Below, piece by piece: positions 1 through 11,090 of a stretch of 60,524 nt of DNA. The translations under genes were made by a program, and so were the position numbers. The notes under the pieces are model-generated. The model made no database searches. It was not told the origin of the DNA and saw only the letters and a program-made list of their open reading frames with translations. Source of the stretch: Pseudomonadota bacterium (GTDB taxonomy: Bacteria; Pseudomonadota; Gammaproteobacteria; Burkholderiales; JABEVD01); NCBI GenBank assembly GCA_021835845.1, contig JAKBJU010000015.1:1-60524 (forward strand). Direction: 5' to 3'. Within the stretch, counting starts at the first letter, position 1. Each line of letters opens with the position of its first letter.

Positions 1-74
1 AAACGACACTTGAAATAGGCCCGAAAACCCACCAGAATTAACCCTCGTTCGAGCCCGAAAAACACCCTTTCCAA

Positions 75-353
75 GTGGCTCCATTACGCCGAAAATTGGT
101 GGCGCCATTGGGGCGAAAAATGACAGAAATAAGGAAGGTCATCTACACCACCAATGCCATCGAATCGGTGAACATGAGCCTGCGGAAAATCACCAAGAAC
201 AGGGGCTCGTTCCCCAGTGACGAGGCGCTCGTCAAACTGTTCTATCTAGCGCTCAACAACATCAGCAAGAAATGGGGCATGCCGATCAGGGACTGGAAAG
301 CCGCTCTAAACAGGTTTACCATCCAGTTCGAGGAGCGGATGCCTCAGCGTTGA
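75..353 (+). pseudogene. IS256-family transposase, C-terminal remnant
   Basis: Only the last part of an IS256-type (mutator) transposase survives. The stretch IRKVIYTTNAIES-N--LRKI, followed by RDWKAALN-F and FEER near the end, is the conserved C-terminal block of this family. Full-length members are about 400 aa, so roughly four fifths is missing. Homology begins near position 120; the residues before it do not look like transposase, so the break lies there. The stop is followed 10 bp later by a matching terminal repeat, so the right end of the element is intact. It cannot be active by itself. Confidence 0.85.
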
Positions 354-363
354 ACCGAAATCC

Positions 364-390
364 CGTTTACACAAAATTCCGGACACCCTC
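364..390. repeat. Terminal inverted repeat (right end) of the IS256-type element
   Basis: The segment containing TTTACACAAAATTCCGGACA lies just behind the transposase stop. Read on the other strand it begins GAGGGTGTCCGGAATTTTGT, the familiar outer end of many IS256-group elements. The left copy is not in the window. Confidence 0.7.
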
Positions 391-528
391 AGTCCTGAGG
401 GCAAGACCAAGGCTGCGGCAAATTCGATGCAGCATGGTTTCTATTCCGTCGAAGCGAAGAACGACGCAAGGCGTATCAATGCCCTTTTGCGGCAATGCAA
501 GAACGCCTTGAAGCGGATGATGGCCTAG
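391..528 (+). pseudogene. 3' fragment of an unidentified gene cut by the IS element
   Basis: Directly after the IS end an open frame reads SPEGKTKAAAN-MQHGFYS and continues through a basic tail (LLRQCKNALKRMMA) to a TAG stop. The pattern 'PEGK/RxxxxxNxxxHGxxS' resembles the N-terminal part of short basic hypothetical proteins found near phage and island genes. This is a resemblance only, not an identification. There is no start codon of its own, and the frame runs unbroken into the IS terminal repeat. The simplest reading is that an IS256 insertion removed the 5' part. Confidence 0.4.
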
Positions 529-589
529 GATGTGAAAACTAGGCGTAAGCCATCCGTGTGCTGCCGTTGGTAATAACCTAGTTTGTAAA

Positions 590-940
590 TTACTTCTTTT
601 CTTCAATAACGATATCTGGCGTATTTTCATAAGTTGGACGTGTATATTCAGGGTCGTTTTTATTCATACACATGAAGGTTACGTCTACTTGTCTTAAGTT
701 GCCAGAAAATCCAGTGGACATATTTTTTACTAGTAGGGCCTTACCCAATTTTGCGCAATAGGATTGTGCATTTTGTAGAGCCATGCGTTTTGCCCCTGAT
801 TCACCGCCTCTAAAATTATCAGCGCCCGTTGAAATTTGATAAGTATCAGGACCTAATGCCATTACACCGCTATTTGTGGCACATCCTGAGATTGCAAGAA
901 TAAAAAGGCATATTCCAGCAGATGTAGTATTTTTGTACAT
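590..940 (-). CDS. Small lipoprotein of unknown function
   Basis: 116 aa with a classic lipoprotein signal: a basic start (MYKN), a hydrophobic core and the lipobox AISGC at about residues 16-20. It should therefore be lipidated and membrane-anchored, probably in the outer membrane since no Asp follows the Cys. The mature part contains two more cysteines (SYCAKLG and FMCMN) that could form a disulphide. A G-rich run just before ATG may serve as ribosome-binding site. The gene is clearly more AT-rich than its neighbours and lies between an IS remnant and a tRNA, which suggests horizontal acquisition. I do not recognise a named family. Confidence 0.7.
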   Translation of the reverse strand: MYKNTTSAGICLFILAISGCATNSGVMALGPDTYQISTGADNFRGGESGAKRMALQNAQSYCAKLGKALLVKNMSTGFSGNLRQVDVTFMCMNKNDPEYTRPTYENTPDIVIEEKK

Positions 941-1095
941 ACCCCCCCCAATTCTCGATCGATTTGTAAATGCTAGCAGAGAAATTGTGTTGTGAGTGAT
1001 GCTGCTACCGACTAGGATGCCATGACTTTCAGTATGGGAAATGTGCCAGTATTTCTGAAATCGGGTTACAAGGGGGTTACATGGACCGCAGGCAA

Positions 1096-1123
1096 CAAAA
1101 AGCCCGGTCTGTTGAACCGGGCT
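1096..1123 (-). terminator. Rho-independent terminator of tRNA-Asn
   Basis: An 8-bp perfect stem AGCCCGGT/ACCGGGCT with a 7-nt loop is followed on the minus strand by TTTTTG. It sits about 18 bp past the tRNA 3' end, in the right orientation. Confidence 0.8.
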
Positions 1124-1140
1124 ATCTGTTTGATTTAACT

Positions 1141-1216
1141 TGGCTCCCCGACCTGGACTCGAACCAGGGACCTGCGGATTAACAGTCCGTCGCTCTACCG
1201 ACTGAGCTATCAGGGA
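1141..1216 (-). tRNA. tRNA-Asn (GTT)
   Basis: The 76-nt minus-strand sequence starts TCCCTGATAGCTCAGT and ends GGTCGGGGAGCCA, so CCA is encoded. The cloverleaf is readable: a D arm with GCTC/GAGC, the anticodon loop CTGTTAA with anticodon GTT, a T arm with GGTTCGAGTCC, and an acceptor stem TCCCTGA pairing with TCGGGGA. Its own promoter and terminator flank it. The 3' side abuts the IS/AT-rich region, a usual situation for a tRNA used as an integration site. Confidence 0.97.
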
Positions 1217-1227
1217 ACAGAAGCGAG

Positions 1228-1256
1228 ATTCTAATGGCTCGGGGCCATCAGGTCAA
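1228..1256 (-). promoter_or_regulatory. Sigma-70 promoter for tRNA-Asn
   Basis: On the minus strand TTGACC and TAGAAT are separated by exactly 17 bp and lie about 12 bp upstream of the tRNA 5' end. The -35 overlaps the stop codon of the upstream aminotransferase gene. Confidence 0.75.
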
Positions 1257-2449
1257 GACCCGACGGCGTCGAGAATGCGGGAGAGCGCCGTTTCCAGGTT
1301 CTCCATCGAGGTGGCGAAGGAAAGCCTCATGTAGCCTTCCAGGCCGAAGGCCGAACCCGGCACCACCGCAACCCCCGCCTTTTCCAGCAGGTATTCGCAG
1401 AAGGCGATGTCGGTGGCGTCGATAATCTTTCCCTCCCGGTGAAGTTTCGCGATCGCGCCGCGCGAATCGGCGAAAGCGTAGAAGGCTCCCCCGGCCGGAA
1501 GGCACTTCACCCCGGGAATCGCATTCAGCTTCTCGACCACCTGAACGTGCCTTTTCCTGAAGGCTTCCAGCATCGGGGCGAGGCAATTCTGGTCGCCGTT
1601 CAAGGCGGCTTCGGCCGCGACCTGGGAAATCGAGGTCGGGTTGGAGGTGCTTTGCGACTGCACGTTCTCCATCGCCGTGATGATTTCTTCCGGGCCCGCG
1701 CAATAGCCGATGCGCCATCCCGTCATCGAGTAGGCTTTCGACACCCCGTTCAGCACCACGGTTCGGGGATAGAGGTCGGGGCAGGCGTTGAGGATGTTGA
1801 CGAACTTCGAGCCTGTCAGATTGATGTGCTCGTACATGTCGTCGGTCGCGATCAGGATTTGCGGATGCTTCCTCAAAACCTCTCCGAGCGCTTCGAGCTC
1901 CAAAAGCGAATAGACCGCGCCGCTCGGGTTGCTCGGGCTGTTGAACACCACCATCCTGGTTTTCGGGGTGATGGCAGCTTCCAGCTGCTCCGGGGTGATC
2001 CTGAAGCCCTGCTCGATCCCGGCCTCGACAATCACGGGCTTCCCGCCCGATATCAGGACGATGTCCGGATAGGATACCCAGTAGGGCGCGGGAATGATGA
2101 CTTCGTCTCCTTCGTCTATCGTCGCGAGCGCCAGGTTGAAAAAACTCTGCTTGCCCCCACATGAAACGAGAATCTGCTTCGGCGTGTAGTCGAGTCCGTT
2201 GTCCCTTTTGAACTTGTTCACGATCGCCTGCTTGAGTCCTGGCGTTCCGCCCACCGCGGTGTACTTGGTGAAGCCGCCCCTGATGGCGGCTATCGCGGCG
2301 TCCTTGATGTGCTGCGGGGTATCGAAATCGGGCTCTCCTACGCCGAGTCCGATGATGTCCCGGCCTTCTGCCTTGAGCTTCGCGGCTCTTGCGGTGACGG
2401 CGAGTGTGGGGGAGGGTTTGATGGCCTGGACGCGAGTCGAAAGTTTCAC
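1253..2449 (-). CDS. aatA: Aspartate/aromatic aminotransferase (class I, PLP-dependent)
   Basis: 398 aa. A class I aminotransferase that transfers the amino group between aspartate (or aromatic amino acids) and 2-oxoglutarate, in the cytosol. Visible family marks are [12 protein letters not shown] near the N-terminus, NSPSNPSG in the middle, the PLP lysine in [16 protein letters not shown], and PGSAFG near the end. The start is taken as GTG at 2449, behind AGGGATCACC. The longer open frame to 2536 would add 29 residues unlike the family and would run into uvrB. It is divergent from uvrB. Substrate preference cannot be fixed from sequence alone. Confidence 0.93.
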   Translation of the reverse strand: MKLSTRVQAIKPSPTLAVTARAAKLKAEGRDIIGLGVGEPDFDTPQHIKDAAIAAIRGGFTKYTAVGGTPGLKQAIVNKFKRDNGLDYTPKQILVSCGGKQSFFNLALATIDEGDEVIIPAPYWVSYPDIVLISGGKPVIVEAGIEQGFRITPEQLEAAITPKTRMVVFNSPSNPSGAVYSLLELEALGEVLRKHPQILIATDDMYEHINLTGSKFVNILNACPDLYPRTVVLNGVSKAYSMTGWRIGYCAGPEEIITAMENVQSQSTSNPTSISQVAAEAALNGDQNCLAPMLEAFRKRHVQVVEKLNAIPGVKCLPAGGAFYAFADSRGAIAKLHREGKIIDATDIAFCEYLLEKAGVAVVPGSAFGLEGYMRLSFATSMENLETALSRILDAVGS

Positions 2450-2460
2450 GGTGATCCCTA

Positions 2461-2469
2461 TGTTAAAAT
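2461..2469 (+). promoter_or_regulatory. Extended -10 promoter, candidate for uvrB
   Basis: TGTTAAAAT is an extended -10 element placed about 29 bp before the uvrB ATG. No good -35 is seen. A second plus-strand match, TTGCCC-N16-TATACT at 2469-2496, lies so close to the ATG that it would give a leaderless or 5'-truncated message, so I prefer the upstream element. Confidence 0.4.
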
Positions 2470-2497
2470 TGCCCTTTGCTGCTATCGAATTATACTG

Positions 2498-4516
<2,019 letters not shown>

Positions 4517-4517
4517 A

Positions 4518-5660
4518 TCAGAGCCGGTTTTCCAGCATGCTCCTGAACGCTGCGAGCAGCCTGCGCATGGCCGGTCCCTTGTAGGGGAAAATCTCGCGGG
4601 AATCCATGTCGTGGACGAAGGCGCGGTTGTCCAGTTCGAAAATGAGCAGCTTTCCGTCCAGCTCGCCGCAATCGATGACGAAGTAGTCCAGCCCGATGCG
4701 CCGGTGGATTTCCCGCAGCGCAGCTTCGTGGTGCAGCGCGAAGTCCGATTCGAATTCCGCCATGAATTTTTCTTCCTCGATCCGCTTTTCGGCGCTCTCC
4801 GTCATGCCGGCATTCCTGTAACTGACCATCCACTCGCCCGATATCGCCATGTGGCAGGAAAACGCGCGTCCGTCCAGCATCGCGATCCGGTATTTGCGGA
4901 ACAGCCCGTCGGGACTGCTGTAGTCGATGAATTTCGTGAGATAGAATTCATCGCCCCCGATCCGCGAGAGATAGTCTTGGATATCCGATGCGTTCTCCAG
5001 TTTCTCCAGAAACTGCCCGGCATGGGAATCGAGCGGCCTTAGAATGAACGGGAAGCCTTCGGCGACTCCTGCCAGCTCGCCTCTTCCCATCCTATTGGTG
5101 GCGGGCATGACCAGCCCGTCTGTCGAGGAAAGAAGCCTGCTCGCCCGATCCCGTGAAAGCCTCATGATGCTTTCCGGGCGGTTGATGACCGGTCGCTGCC
5201 ATGTCTCGATGCGCTCGCCGATGTCCGCCAGGAGCTTAGCGTTTTCGCAAGATTCTCCTATCGCGACGAACAGCAGGTCGTGCTCCGGAATTTCCTCCGG
5301 GATCGGATGCTCCTTTGAAACATAAAGCAGGATCAGCTCAACGTCGGATGCTTCGAGCAGGAAATCGAGGGGCGTGTTGTCCTGCAGGTCGCCCGGCCGC
5401 ATCAGGGCGAGCAGCCGGATTGCCTGAGGGTGCGCCGATGACAGAAGGTAGATTCTCCTGATGGCGAGCGCCTTGTCCTGCATTTCGATTGCGGCCTCCC
5501 TGTTGCCGAGAAGCTGGAAGGCGCAGGAAAGCCCCATCAGCATGTTCGCCGGGTCGGGGTTTTGCGCCGCAAGGTTGACGAGGTCCGCCAGGCTTTCGCC
5601 GCTTGCGGTGCGCCGCATCAGTCGGGCCACGCCCATCAGGTCCGTGCTGTTCTGGTTCAT
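4518..5660 (-). CDS. TPR-like protein with C-terminal ATP-grasp (RimK-like) domain
   Basis: 380 aa. The N-terminal ~100 residues are helical with a TPR-like pattern (LAAQNPDPANMLMGLSCAF, GNREAAIEMQDKALA). The C-terminal ~230 look like an ATP-grasp ligase: a nucleotide-binding segment FPFILRPLDSHAG, a middle strand YLTKFIDYSS, and the metal-binding end LLIFELDNRAF with the E-x-(D)-N pattern. ATP-grasp enzymes of the RimK type join an amino acid or make ester/amide crosslinks on a peptide; no substrate is evident here. It stands alone, convergent with uvrB. A truncated IS end begins 9 bp upstream of its ATG and the ribosome-binding site is poor, so the start or the promoter may have been altered. 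Confidence 0.7.
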   Translation of the reverse strand: MNQNSTDLMGVARLMRRTASGESLADLVNLAAQNPDPANMLMGLSCAFQLLGNREAAIEMQDKALAIRRIYLLSSAHPQAIRLLALMRPGDLQDNTPLDFLLEASDVELILLYVSKEHPIPEEIPEHDLLFVAIGESCENAKLLADIGERIETWQRPVINRPESIMRLSRDRASRLLSSTDGLVMPATNRMGRGELAGVAEGFPFILRPLDSHAGQFLEKLENASDIQDYLSRIGGDEFYLTKFIDYSSPDGLFRKYRIAMLDGRAFSCHMAISGEWMVSYRNAGMTESAEKRIEEEKFMAEFESDFALHHEAALREIHRRIGLDYFVIDCGELDGKLLIFELDNRAFVHDMDSREIFPYKGPAMRRLLAAFRSMLENRL

Positions 5661-5669
5661 CCCGCCACT

Positions 5670-5722
5670 ATCAGGCGACTGGGGGGCGGGGAAATAATCA
5701 TGACATTTTCAGCAGCCTGTTA
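5670..5722. repeat. 53-bp solo IS end, copy A
   Basis: This 53-bp segment (begins ATCAGGCGACTGGG, ends CAGCAGCCTGTTA) is repeated at 58513-58565 in the same orientation with one mismatch. At the other site it follows a transposase fragment. Here there is no transposase: the repeat is squeezed between the ATP-grasp gene start and the fabI stop, whose TAA it supplies. Confidence 0.8.
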
Positions 5723-6499
5723 ACCCATCCCGCCTATGGTGGTGTTGAAGCCGGCGTCTACGTAGGTGATTTCGCCGGTGATCCCCGAGGCGAGATTGCT
5801 GAGCAGGAAAGCCGATGCGTTTCCGACTTCCTCGATGGTGACGTTGCGCCGCAAGGGCGCATTCTGTTCGACGAAATCCAGAATCTTCCCGAATCCTTCG
5901 ATCCCGCTGGCTGCCAGCGTCCGGATCGGACCTGCTGAAACCGCATTGACCCGGATTCCCTTCCCGCCCAGGCTTTGGGCGAGATAGCGCACGTTCGCTT
6001 CCAGGCTCGCCTTGGCCAGCCCCATCATGTTGTAATTGGGCACCGATTTCTCTGCGCCAAGGTAGGAAAGGGTCAGCAGCGCAGCATTTTCTGTGAGGAG
6101 GGGAAGAGCGGCTTTTGCAAGCGCAGCGAAGCTGTAGGAGCTGACATCATGCGCGATCCTGAAAGCTTCCTTGGACAGCCCTTCCAGGAAGTCGCCCGAA
6201 AGCGCTTCCTTGGGCGCAAAAGCGACGGAATGGACCAGGCCGTCGAATTTTGACCAGCGCCTGCCCAGTTCCGAAAAAAGGGTGGCGATTTCCGCGTCGC
6301 TCGACACGTCGCAGGGAAGGACAAGCTGGCTGTCGAATTCACTCGCAAGCTTCTGGACGCGCTCCATGACCCTTTCGTTCTGATAGGTGAATGCGAGTTC
6401 AGCGCCTTGTTCCTTGCAGGATTTTGCGATGCCGTACGCGATCGAGCGATTGCTCAGGAGTCCGGTGATCAGGATGCGCTTGCCTTCTAGAAATCCCAT
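5720..6499 (-). CDS. fabI: Enoyl-[acyl-carrier-protein] reductase [NADH]
   Basis: 259 aa. It catalyses the last reduction of each fatty acid elongation cycle, trans-2-enoyl-ACP to acyl-ACP, with NADH. The short-chain dehydrogenase fold has the FabI-type nucleotide signature ([15 protein letters not shown]). The catalytic set Y146, Y156 and K163 falls in SYLGAEK and YNMMGLAK with the FabI spacing Y-x6-K. GGGAGAAAAC supplies the ribosome-binding site. The same frame is open upstream to 7477, but that part is antisense to the ABC lipoprotein gene. The final codons run into the 53-bp IS end, yet the protein is full length. It is the target of triclosan in other bacteria. Confidence 0.96.
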   Translation of the reverse strand: MGFLEGKRILITGLLSNRSIAYGIAKSCKEQGAELAFTYQNERVMERVQKLASEFDSQLVLPCDVSSDAEIATLFSELGRRWSKFDGLVHSVAFAPKEALSGDFLEGLSKEAFRIAHDVSSYSFAALAKAALPLLTENAALLTLSYLGAEKSVPNYNMMGLAKASLEANVRYLAQSLGGKGIRVNAVSAGPIRTLAASGIEGFGKILDFVEQNAPLRRNVTIEEVGNASAFLLSNLASGITGEITYVDAGFNTTIGGMG

Positions 6500-6527
6500 G
6501 TTTTCTCCCTGTTTGATGGATCGGCGA

Positions 6528-6536
6528 ATTATAGCA
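6528..6536 (-). promoter_or_regulatory. Extended -10 promoter of fabI
   Basis: On the minus strand TGCTATAAT is a perfect extended -10 (TG-N-TATAAT) about 28 bp upstream of the fabI ATG. The -35 region is weak, as is usual for extended -10 promoters. Confidence 0.6.
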
Positions 6537-6577
6537 TGGGTGGTGGTGGGACTATCGAATGGGCTAAACTGTGCGCT

Positions 6578-8695
6578 ATGCGAATCTGGCTCGTCATTAT
6601 TCCCATACTCTGCATCGCGGGCTGCGGCAGCACCTGGAACGATCCCTATCCGGCATCCGACAGGGGGAAATCGATCCTCTATCTCGCCTTCACCGAGCGG
6701 CCCAGGCATCTCGATCCGGCGAGGTCCTACAGCGAGGACGAGGCATCGATCAATGCCCAGATCTATGAGCCTCCCTTGCAGTACCATTACCTGAAGCGTC
6801 CCTATACCCTCGTTCCCCTGACGGCGGCGGCAGCGCCCCACCCGCAGTATTACGATGCGCAGAACCGCCTTTTGCCGCATGACGCCGATGCCAAATCCAT
6901 CGCTTACAGCCTCTATGAAATCAGGTTGAAACCGGGCATCTATTACCAGCCTCATCCGGCATTCGCCCGCGATGAGAATGGCAAGCCGCTTTACCAGAAT
7001 ATGACCCGCAAGGAACTCGAATCCATCGGCGATCTTGCCGATTTCGGGAAGACCGGAACCAGGGAACTGGTTGCCTCGGATTACGTCTACGAGATCAAGC
7101 GCCTTGCCGATCCCCGCATCCAGTCGCCGATTGCTGGGCTGATGAGCGAATACATCCTCGGATTCAGGGCGTTTTCGCAAAGGCTGCAAAAGGATCCGGC
7201 TGCAGATTTGTCGAAATGCGAGATGTCCGGGGTCGAGGCCAGGGATCGCTATACCTACACGATCAAGGTCAGGGGCAAGTATCCCCAGTTCGCTTACTGG
7301 CTGGCAATGTCGTTCTTCGCCCCCGTTCCGCCCGAAGTTGATCATTTCTATTCCCAGGCGGGTCTGGCCGGGAAAAATCTGGTGCTCGACTGGCATCCCG
7401 TCGGAACAGGCCCCTACATGCTGACTGAAAACAATCCGAACAGCCGGATGGTGCTGATGCGAAATCCGAATTTCCACAGCGAAACCTATCCTTCAAGCGG
7501 CATGCCGGAGGATGGATCGGTGTTGAAGGATGCGGGGAAAACCCTGCCCTTCATCGACGAGGTGGTTTTTTCGCGGGAGAAGGAAAGCATCCCCTACTGG
7601 AACAAGTTTCTGCAGGGTTATTACGATGTTTCCGGCATCACTTCCGACAATTTCGACCAGGCAATCATGATGTCGGTGCAGGGAGAGGCCCAGGTATCGA
7701 AGGACATGGCGAAGCAGGGTATAGAATTGAAAACTTCGGTTGCGCCTTCGATACGCTACATGGCTTTCAACATGCTCGATCCCGTGGTGGGGGGCTATGG
7801 CCGACGGGCTCGCCTGTTGCGGCAGGCCATTTCGATCGCACTGGATTTCGAGGAAAATATCTCGATTTTTGCCAACGGGCGCGGAATTCCCGCACAGGGG
7901 CCGCTGCCTCCCGGGATCTTCGGCTACCATTGGGGGCAGGAAGGCATCAATCCGGTCGTTTACGACTGGGCTGACGGCGGAGCGAAGCGAAAATCGATCG
8001 TTGCGGCGAAAAAGCTTTTGGCCGATGCGGGTTATCCCGATGGGCGCGATGCCGCCACGGGCAAGCCTCTCGTGCTTTACCTCGATTCGACGGGAAGAGG
8101 CGCGGACGACAAGACCCGCTTCGACTGGTACAGGAAGGAGTTTGCCAGGATCAATATCCAGCTCGAAGTCAGGGCGACCGACTACAACCGTTTCCAGGAA
8201 AAAATCAGGAAGGGATCTGCCCAAATATTCACCTGGGGGTGGAATGCGGATTATCCCGATCCCGAGAATTTTCTTTTCCTGCTTTACGGACCGCAGGGGA
8301 AGGTGAAATATGGCGGTGAGAATTCGGCCAATTATGACAATCCCGAATACGACAGGCTGTTCGAGAAGATGAAGAACATGGAAAACTCTCCTGAGAGACA
8401 GGCCATCATAGACAGGATGGTCGCCATTCTCAGGGAAGATTCGCCCTGGATGTGGGGCTTCTATCCCAAGGACTACCAGTTGAACCACGTCTGGCTTTCG
8501 AATCTCAAACCCAACCAGATGGCGAGGAACAACGTCAAGTATCTGCGCATCGACGCAAAACTGAGGGACAGGATGCGGCGGGAATGGAACGGGCCGGTGC
8601 TGTGGCCCTTTGCATTCGCCGTCCTGGGCATCGGGCTGATCGTTGTGCCTGCGCTGAAATACTATCGCAGACGCGAGGAGGGACGCGCGAAATGA
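6578..8695 (+). CDS. Peptide-type ABC transporter substrate-binding lipoprotein with C-terminal membrane anchor
   Basis: 705 aa. The N-terminal signal ends in the lipobox IAGC ([18 protein letters not shown]), so the protein should be lipid-anchored. The body is an extracellular solute-binding domain of the oligopeptide/dipeptide class (SBP family 5): [23 protein letters not shown] and [10 protein letters not shown] are typical. Unusually, the C-terminus holds a further hydrophobic helix ([21 protein letters not shown]) followed by basic residues, which would tether the protein at both ends. ATG 6578 is chosen because the lipoprotein signal starts there. It heads the four-gene importer operon and overlaps the next gene by 4 bp. 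Ligand unknown; peptides are the default guess. Confidence 0.88.
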   Translation: MRIWLVIIPILCIAGCGSTWNDPYPASDRGKSILYLAFTERPRHLDPARSYSEDEASINAQIYEPPLQYHYLKRPYTLVPLTAAAAPHPQYYDAQNRLLPHDADAKSIAYSLYEIRLKPGIYYQPHPAFARDENGKPLYQNMTRKELESIGDLADFGKTGTRELVASDYVYEIKRLADPRIQSPIAGLMSEYILGFRAFSQRLQKDPAADLSKCEMSGVEARDRYTYTIKVRGKYPQFAYWLAMSFFAPVPPEVDHFYSQAGLAGKNLVLDWHPVGTGPYMLTENNPNSRMVLMRNPNFHSETYPSSGMPEDGSVLKDAGKTLPFIDEVVFSREKESIPYWNKFLQGYYDVSGITSDNFDQAIMMSVQGEAQVSKDMAKQGIELKTSVAPSIRYMAFNMLDPVVGGYGRRARLLRQAISIALDFEENISIFANGRGIPAQGPLPPGIFGYHWGQEGINPVVYDWADGGAKRKSIVAAKKLLADAGYPDGRDAATGKPLVLYLDSTGRGADDKTRFDWYRKEFARINIQLEVRATDYNRFQEKIRKGSAQIFTWGWNADYPDPENFLFLLYGPQGKVKYGGENSANYDNPEYDRLFEKMKNMENSPERQAIIDRMVAILREDSPWMWGFYPKDYQLNHVWLSNLKPNQMARNNVKYLRIDAKLRDRMRREWNGPVLWPFAFAVLGIGLIVVPALKYYRRREEGRAK

Positions 8696-9669
8696 TCGCG
8701 TACCTGATCAGGAGGCTGCTTTACGCCGTGCCGATACTGGTCGGCGTGAATCTGCTCACCTTCGCGCTTTTTTTCGTGGTCAACACGCCTGACGACATGG
8801 CAAGAATCCAGCTCGGCATCAAGCGGGTGACGCCGGATGCCATCCACAGCTGGAAGGTCGCGCACGGCTATGACAAACCGCTGTTCTACAATCCGCGAGA
8901 ATCGGGCGCCAAATTCTTCACCGATACCATATTTTTCGAGAAGTCCGTGCCCATGTTCCGCTTCGAATTCGGACGCTCGGACGACGGAAGGGATATTGCA
9001 CAGGAAATCGAAAGCCGCGCCGGACCCAGCCTCGAGATCGCCCTGCCGGTATTTGTCATCGGCATGATGGCGAACGTCAGCTTTGCGCTGATGATGGCTT
9101 TTTTCAGGGCGACCCTGGTGGACGTCTGGGGCGTGGTATTGTGCGTTGCAGCGATGTCGATTTCCAGCCTGTTTTATATCATAGGCGGACAGTTTCTGGT
9201 GGCGAAACTATGGCACTGGGTGCCGATTTCGGGATTCGAGGCGGGGACTTCCTCCCTGAAGTTCGTGATCCTTCCGGTGATCATCGGGGTTGCGAGCGGC
9301 CTCGGCAGCGGGGCGCGGTGGTACCGAACCATTTTTCTGGAGGAGGTCGGCAGGGATTACGTGAGAACGGCCAAAGCCAAGGGAATTTCCGAGATCAGGG
9401 TGTTCTTTCATCATGTGCTCAGAAACGGGCTGATCCCGATCCTGACCGGAGCTGTCGTGATCATCCCTTCGCTCTTCATGGGCAGCCTGATCATGGAATC
9501 CTTTTTCGGCATTCCGGGGCTCGGCAGCTATACGCTGGATGCGATCAATTCCCAGGATTTCGCCATCGTGCGTTCCATGGTGTTCATCGGTTCGGTGCTT
9601 TACATCATTGGACTGATGCTGACCGACATCTCCTACACCCTGGCCGATCCCAGGATCAGGTTGCAGTGA
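8692..9669 (+). CDS. Peptide-type ABC transporter permease (DppB/YejB type)
   Basis: 325 aa inner-membrane permease. The first helix is [20 protein letters not shown], the classical DppB/OppB start. A long periplasmic stretch follows (about residues 30-105), then five further helices. The EAA loop that docks the ATPase is visible as DYVRTAKAKGISE-RVFFHHVLRNGLIPI, and the end -IVRSMVFIGS--Y-----TDI-Y---DPRIRL is typical. It overlaps the lipoprotein gene and the next permease by ATGA junctions, so the subunits are translationally coupled. Confidence 0.92.
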   Translation: MIAYLIRRLLYAVPILVGVNLLTFALFFVVNTPDDMARIQLGIKRVTPDAIHSWKVAHGYDKPLFYNPRESGAKFFTDTIFFEKSVPMFRFEFGRSDDGRDIAQEIESRAGPSLEIALPVFVIGMMANVSFALMMAFFRATLVDVWGVVLCVAAMSISSLFYIIGGQFLVAKLWHWVPISGFEAGTSSLKFVILPVIIGVASGLGSGARWYRTIFLEEVGRDYVRTAKAKGISEIRVFFHHVLRNGLIPILTGAVVIIPSLFMGSLIMESFFGIPGLGSYTLDAINSQDFAIVRSMVFIGSVLYIIGLMLTDISYTLADPRIRLQ

Positions 9670-11090
9670 TGGTCGTCATTCTCTGGACAGACGGACTGGT
9701 TTTCTTGCTGCTCGGGCTGATTCTCGTCTTCGCGGCATTCGCTTCCCGCCGCCCCCATCTATCCCTGCCGTGGCGGCGTGTCGGACAAAGCAGGAGCGGC
9801 ATGATTTCCGCAGTGATCCTGATCTGCCTCATTTCGGTAGGCCTGCTGGATTCTTTCCATTTCAGGCCGCAAATCGCAATCGACAAGGGAAAGCTGGTTT
9901 ATTCCGTGGAAGTGCTGAGCGCATTCGATGCGCTGGTGAAAACCATGCGGGATCACACGGAAAGAACCTATTCCAGTCCATTTTCGGCCTATGCCTTCTC
10001 CAAAGAGACGGTGGCCGGCGCTGGAGGGCAGAGCAGGGTTTACCCCAGGCTCAGATATGGCGGTGCGGACCTCGTGGATCCAGACAAGGAGCGCATTCCG
10101 GATATCCTCAGGCGTTCTTTCGTCGCAGCCCTGGAAGGAATTGGAGCCTGGGCGCTGCTAGCTGGCATCCTCGTTATTTCCCTGTCCAGAGGGAAGGGGT
10201 TCATCGGAACCGCATCCACTGTCCTCGGAGGAAAGACCGAAATTCCCTGGAATGCCATGTTAGGCACGTTGCTGGCGATTTTTCTGGTCGCCTTTCCTGC
10301 CTTTGCGTTGAGTTCCCATTACCATGTCTTCGGCACCGACAAGGTCGGGCAGGACGTGTTTTATCTTGCGCTCAAGAGTATCAGAACCGGGCTCGTGATC
10401 GGCACCCTGACGACGCTGGTGATGCTGCCATTTGCGATCTTTCTCGGCATCATGGCGGGCTATCTGGGAGGCTGGCTGGACGATGTCATCCAGTATCTCT
10501 ATACCATGCTCAATTCGATTCCGGCAGTCCTCCTGATTGCCGCTTCGGTGCTCATGATGCAGGTCTACATCGATGCCCATCCTGCCCTTTTCGAAACCAT
10601 GGCCGAGCGGGCGGATTTGAGGCTCATCTTTCTCTGCATGATTCTCGGCATGACGAGCTGGACCGGGCTTTGCCGCCTCCTGCGCGGGGAAGCATTGAAA
10701 CTCAGGGAAATGGAATACATCCTGGCTGCGCAGGCATTCGGCGTGTCCCGGCTTCGGATCGTAACGCGCCACATTCTGCCGAACGTCATGCATATCGTGC
10801 TGATTTCCGTAGTGATGGAATTCTCGTCCCTGGTGCTTGCCGAGGCGGTGCTTTCCTATGTCGGAGTGGGGGTCGATCCCTCGATGATCAGCTTCGGCAC
10901 CATGATCAATTCAGCCCGGCTCGAAATGGCGCGAGAGCCGATGGTGTGGTGGCCCTTGGCGGCAGCCTTCGTGTTCATGTTCGCGATGGTGCTCTCGGCC
11001 AATCTCTTCGCCGATGCAGTGCGGGATGCCTTCGATCCCAGAACCAGGGTTGCATCGCGCCGCATCTTGCCGGAAAGGGATGAGGCATGA
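9669..11090 (+). CDS. Peptide-type ABC transporter permease (DppC/YejE type)
   Basis: 473 aa, longer than a plain DppC (about 300). A first helix (LVFLLLGLILVFAAFA) and a second (ISAVILICLISVGLL) precede a periplasmic insert of roughly 100 residues before the transport domain, as in the YejE type. The tell-tale FGTDKVGQDVFYLALKSIRTGL marks the start of the DppC-like core. The EAA loop is ILAAQAFGVSRLRIVTRHILPN. The product pairs with the preceding permease to form the channel. Start by ATGA overlap with the upstream gene; the longer upstream frame lies antisense or out of frame to it. Confidence 0.9.
   Translation: MVVILWTDGLVFLLLGLILVFAAFASRRPHLSLPWRRVGQSRSGMISAVILICLISVGLLDSFHFRPQIAIDKGKLVYSVEVLSAFDALVKTMRDHTERTYSSPFSAYAFSKETVAGAGGQSRVYPRLRYGGADLVDPDKERIPDILRRSFVAALEGIGAWALLAGILVISLSRGKGFIGTASTVLGGKTEIPWNAMLGTLLAIFLVAFPAFALSSHYHVFGTDKVGQDVFYLALKSIRTGLVIGTLTTLVMLPFAIFLGIMAGYLGGWLDDVIQYLYTMLNSIPAVLLIAASVLMMQVYIDAHPALFETMAERADLRLIFLCMILGMTSWTGLCRLLRGEALKLREMEYILAAQAFGVSRLRIVTRHILPNVMHIVLISVVMEFSSLVLAEAVLSYVGVGVDPSMISFGTMINSARLEMAREPMVWWPLAAAFVFMFAMVLSANLFADAVRDAFDPRTRVASRRILPERDEA

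Noticed and set aside
6500-7477. Long N-terminal extension of FabI
   Set aside because: The extra 326 residues are antisense to the ABC lipoprotein gene. FabI proteins start at MGFLEGK, where a ribosome-binding site and extended -10 exist.
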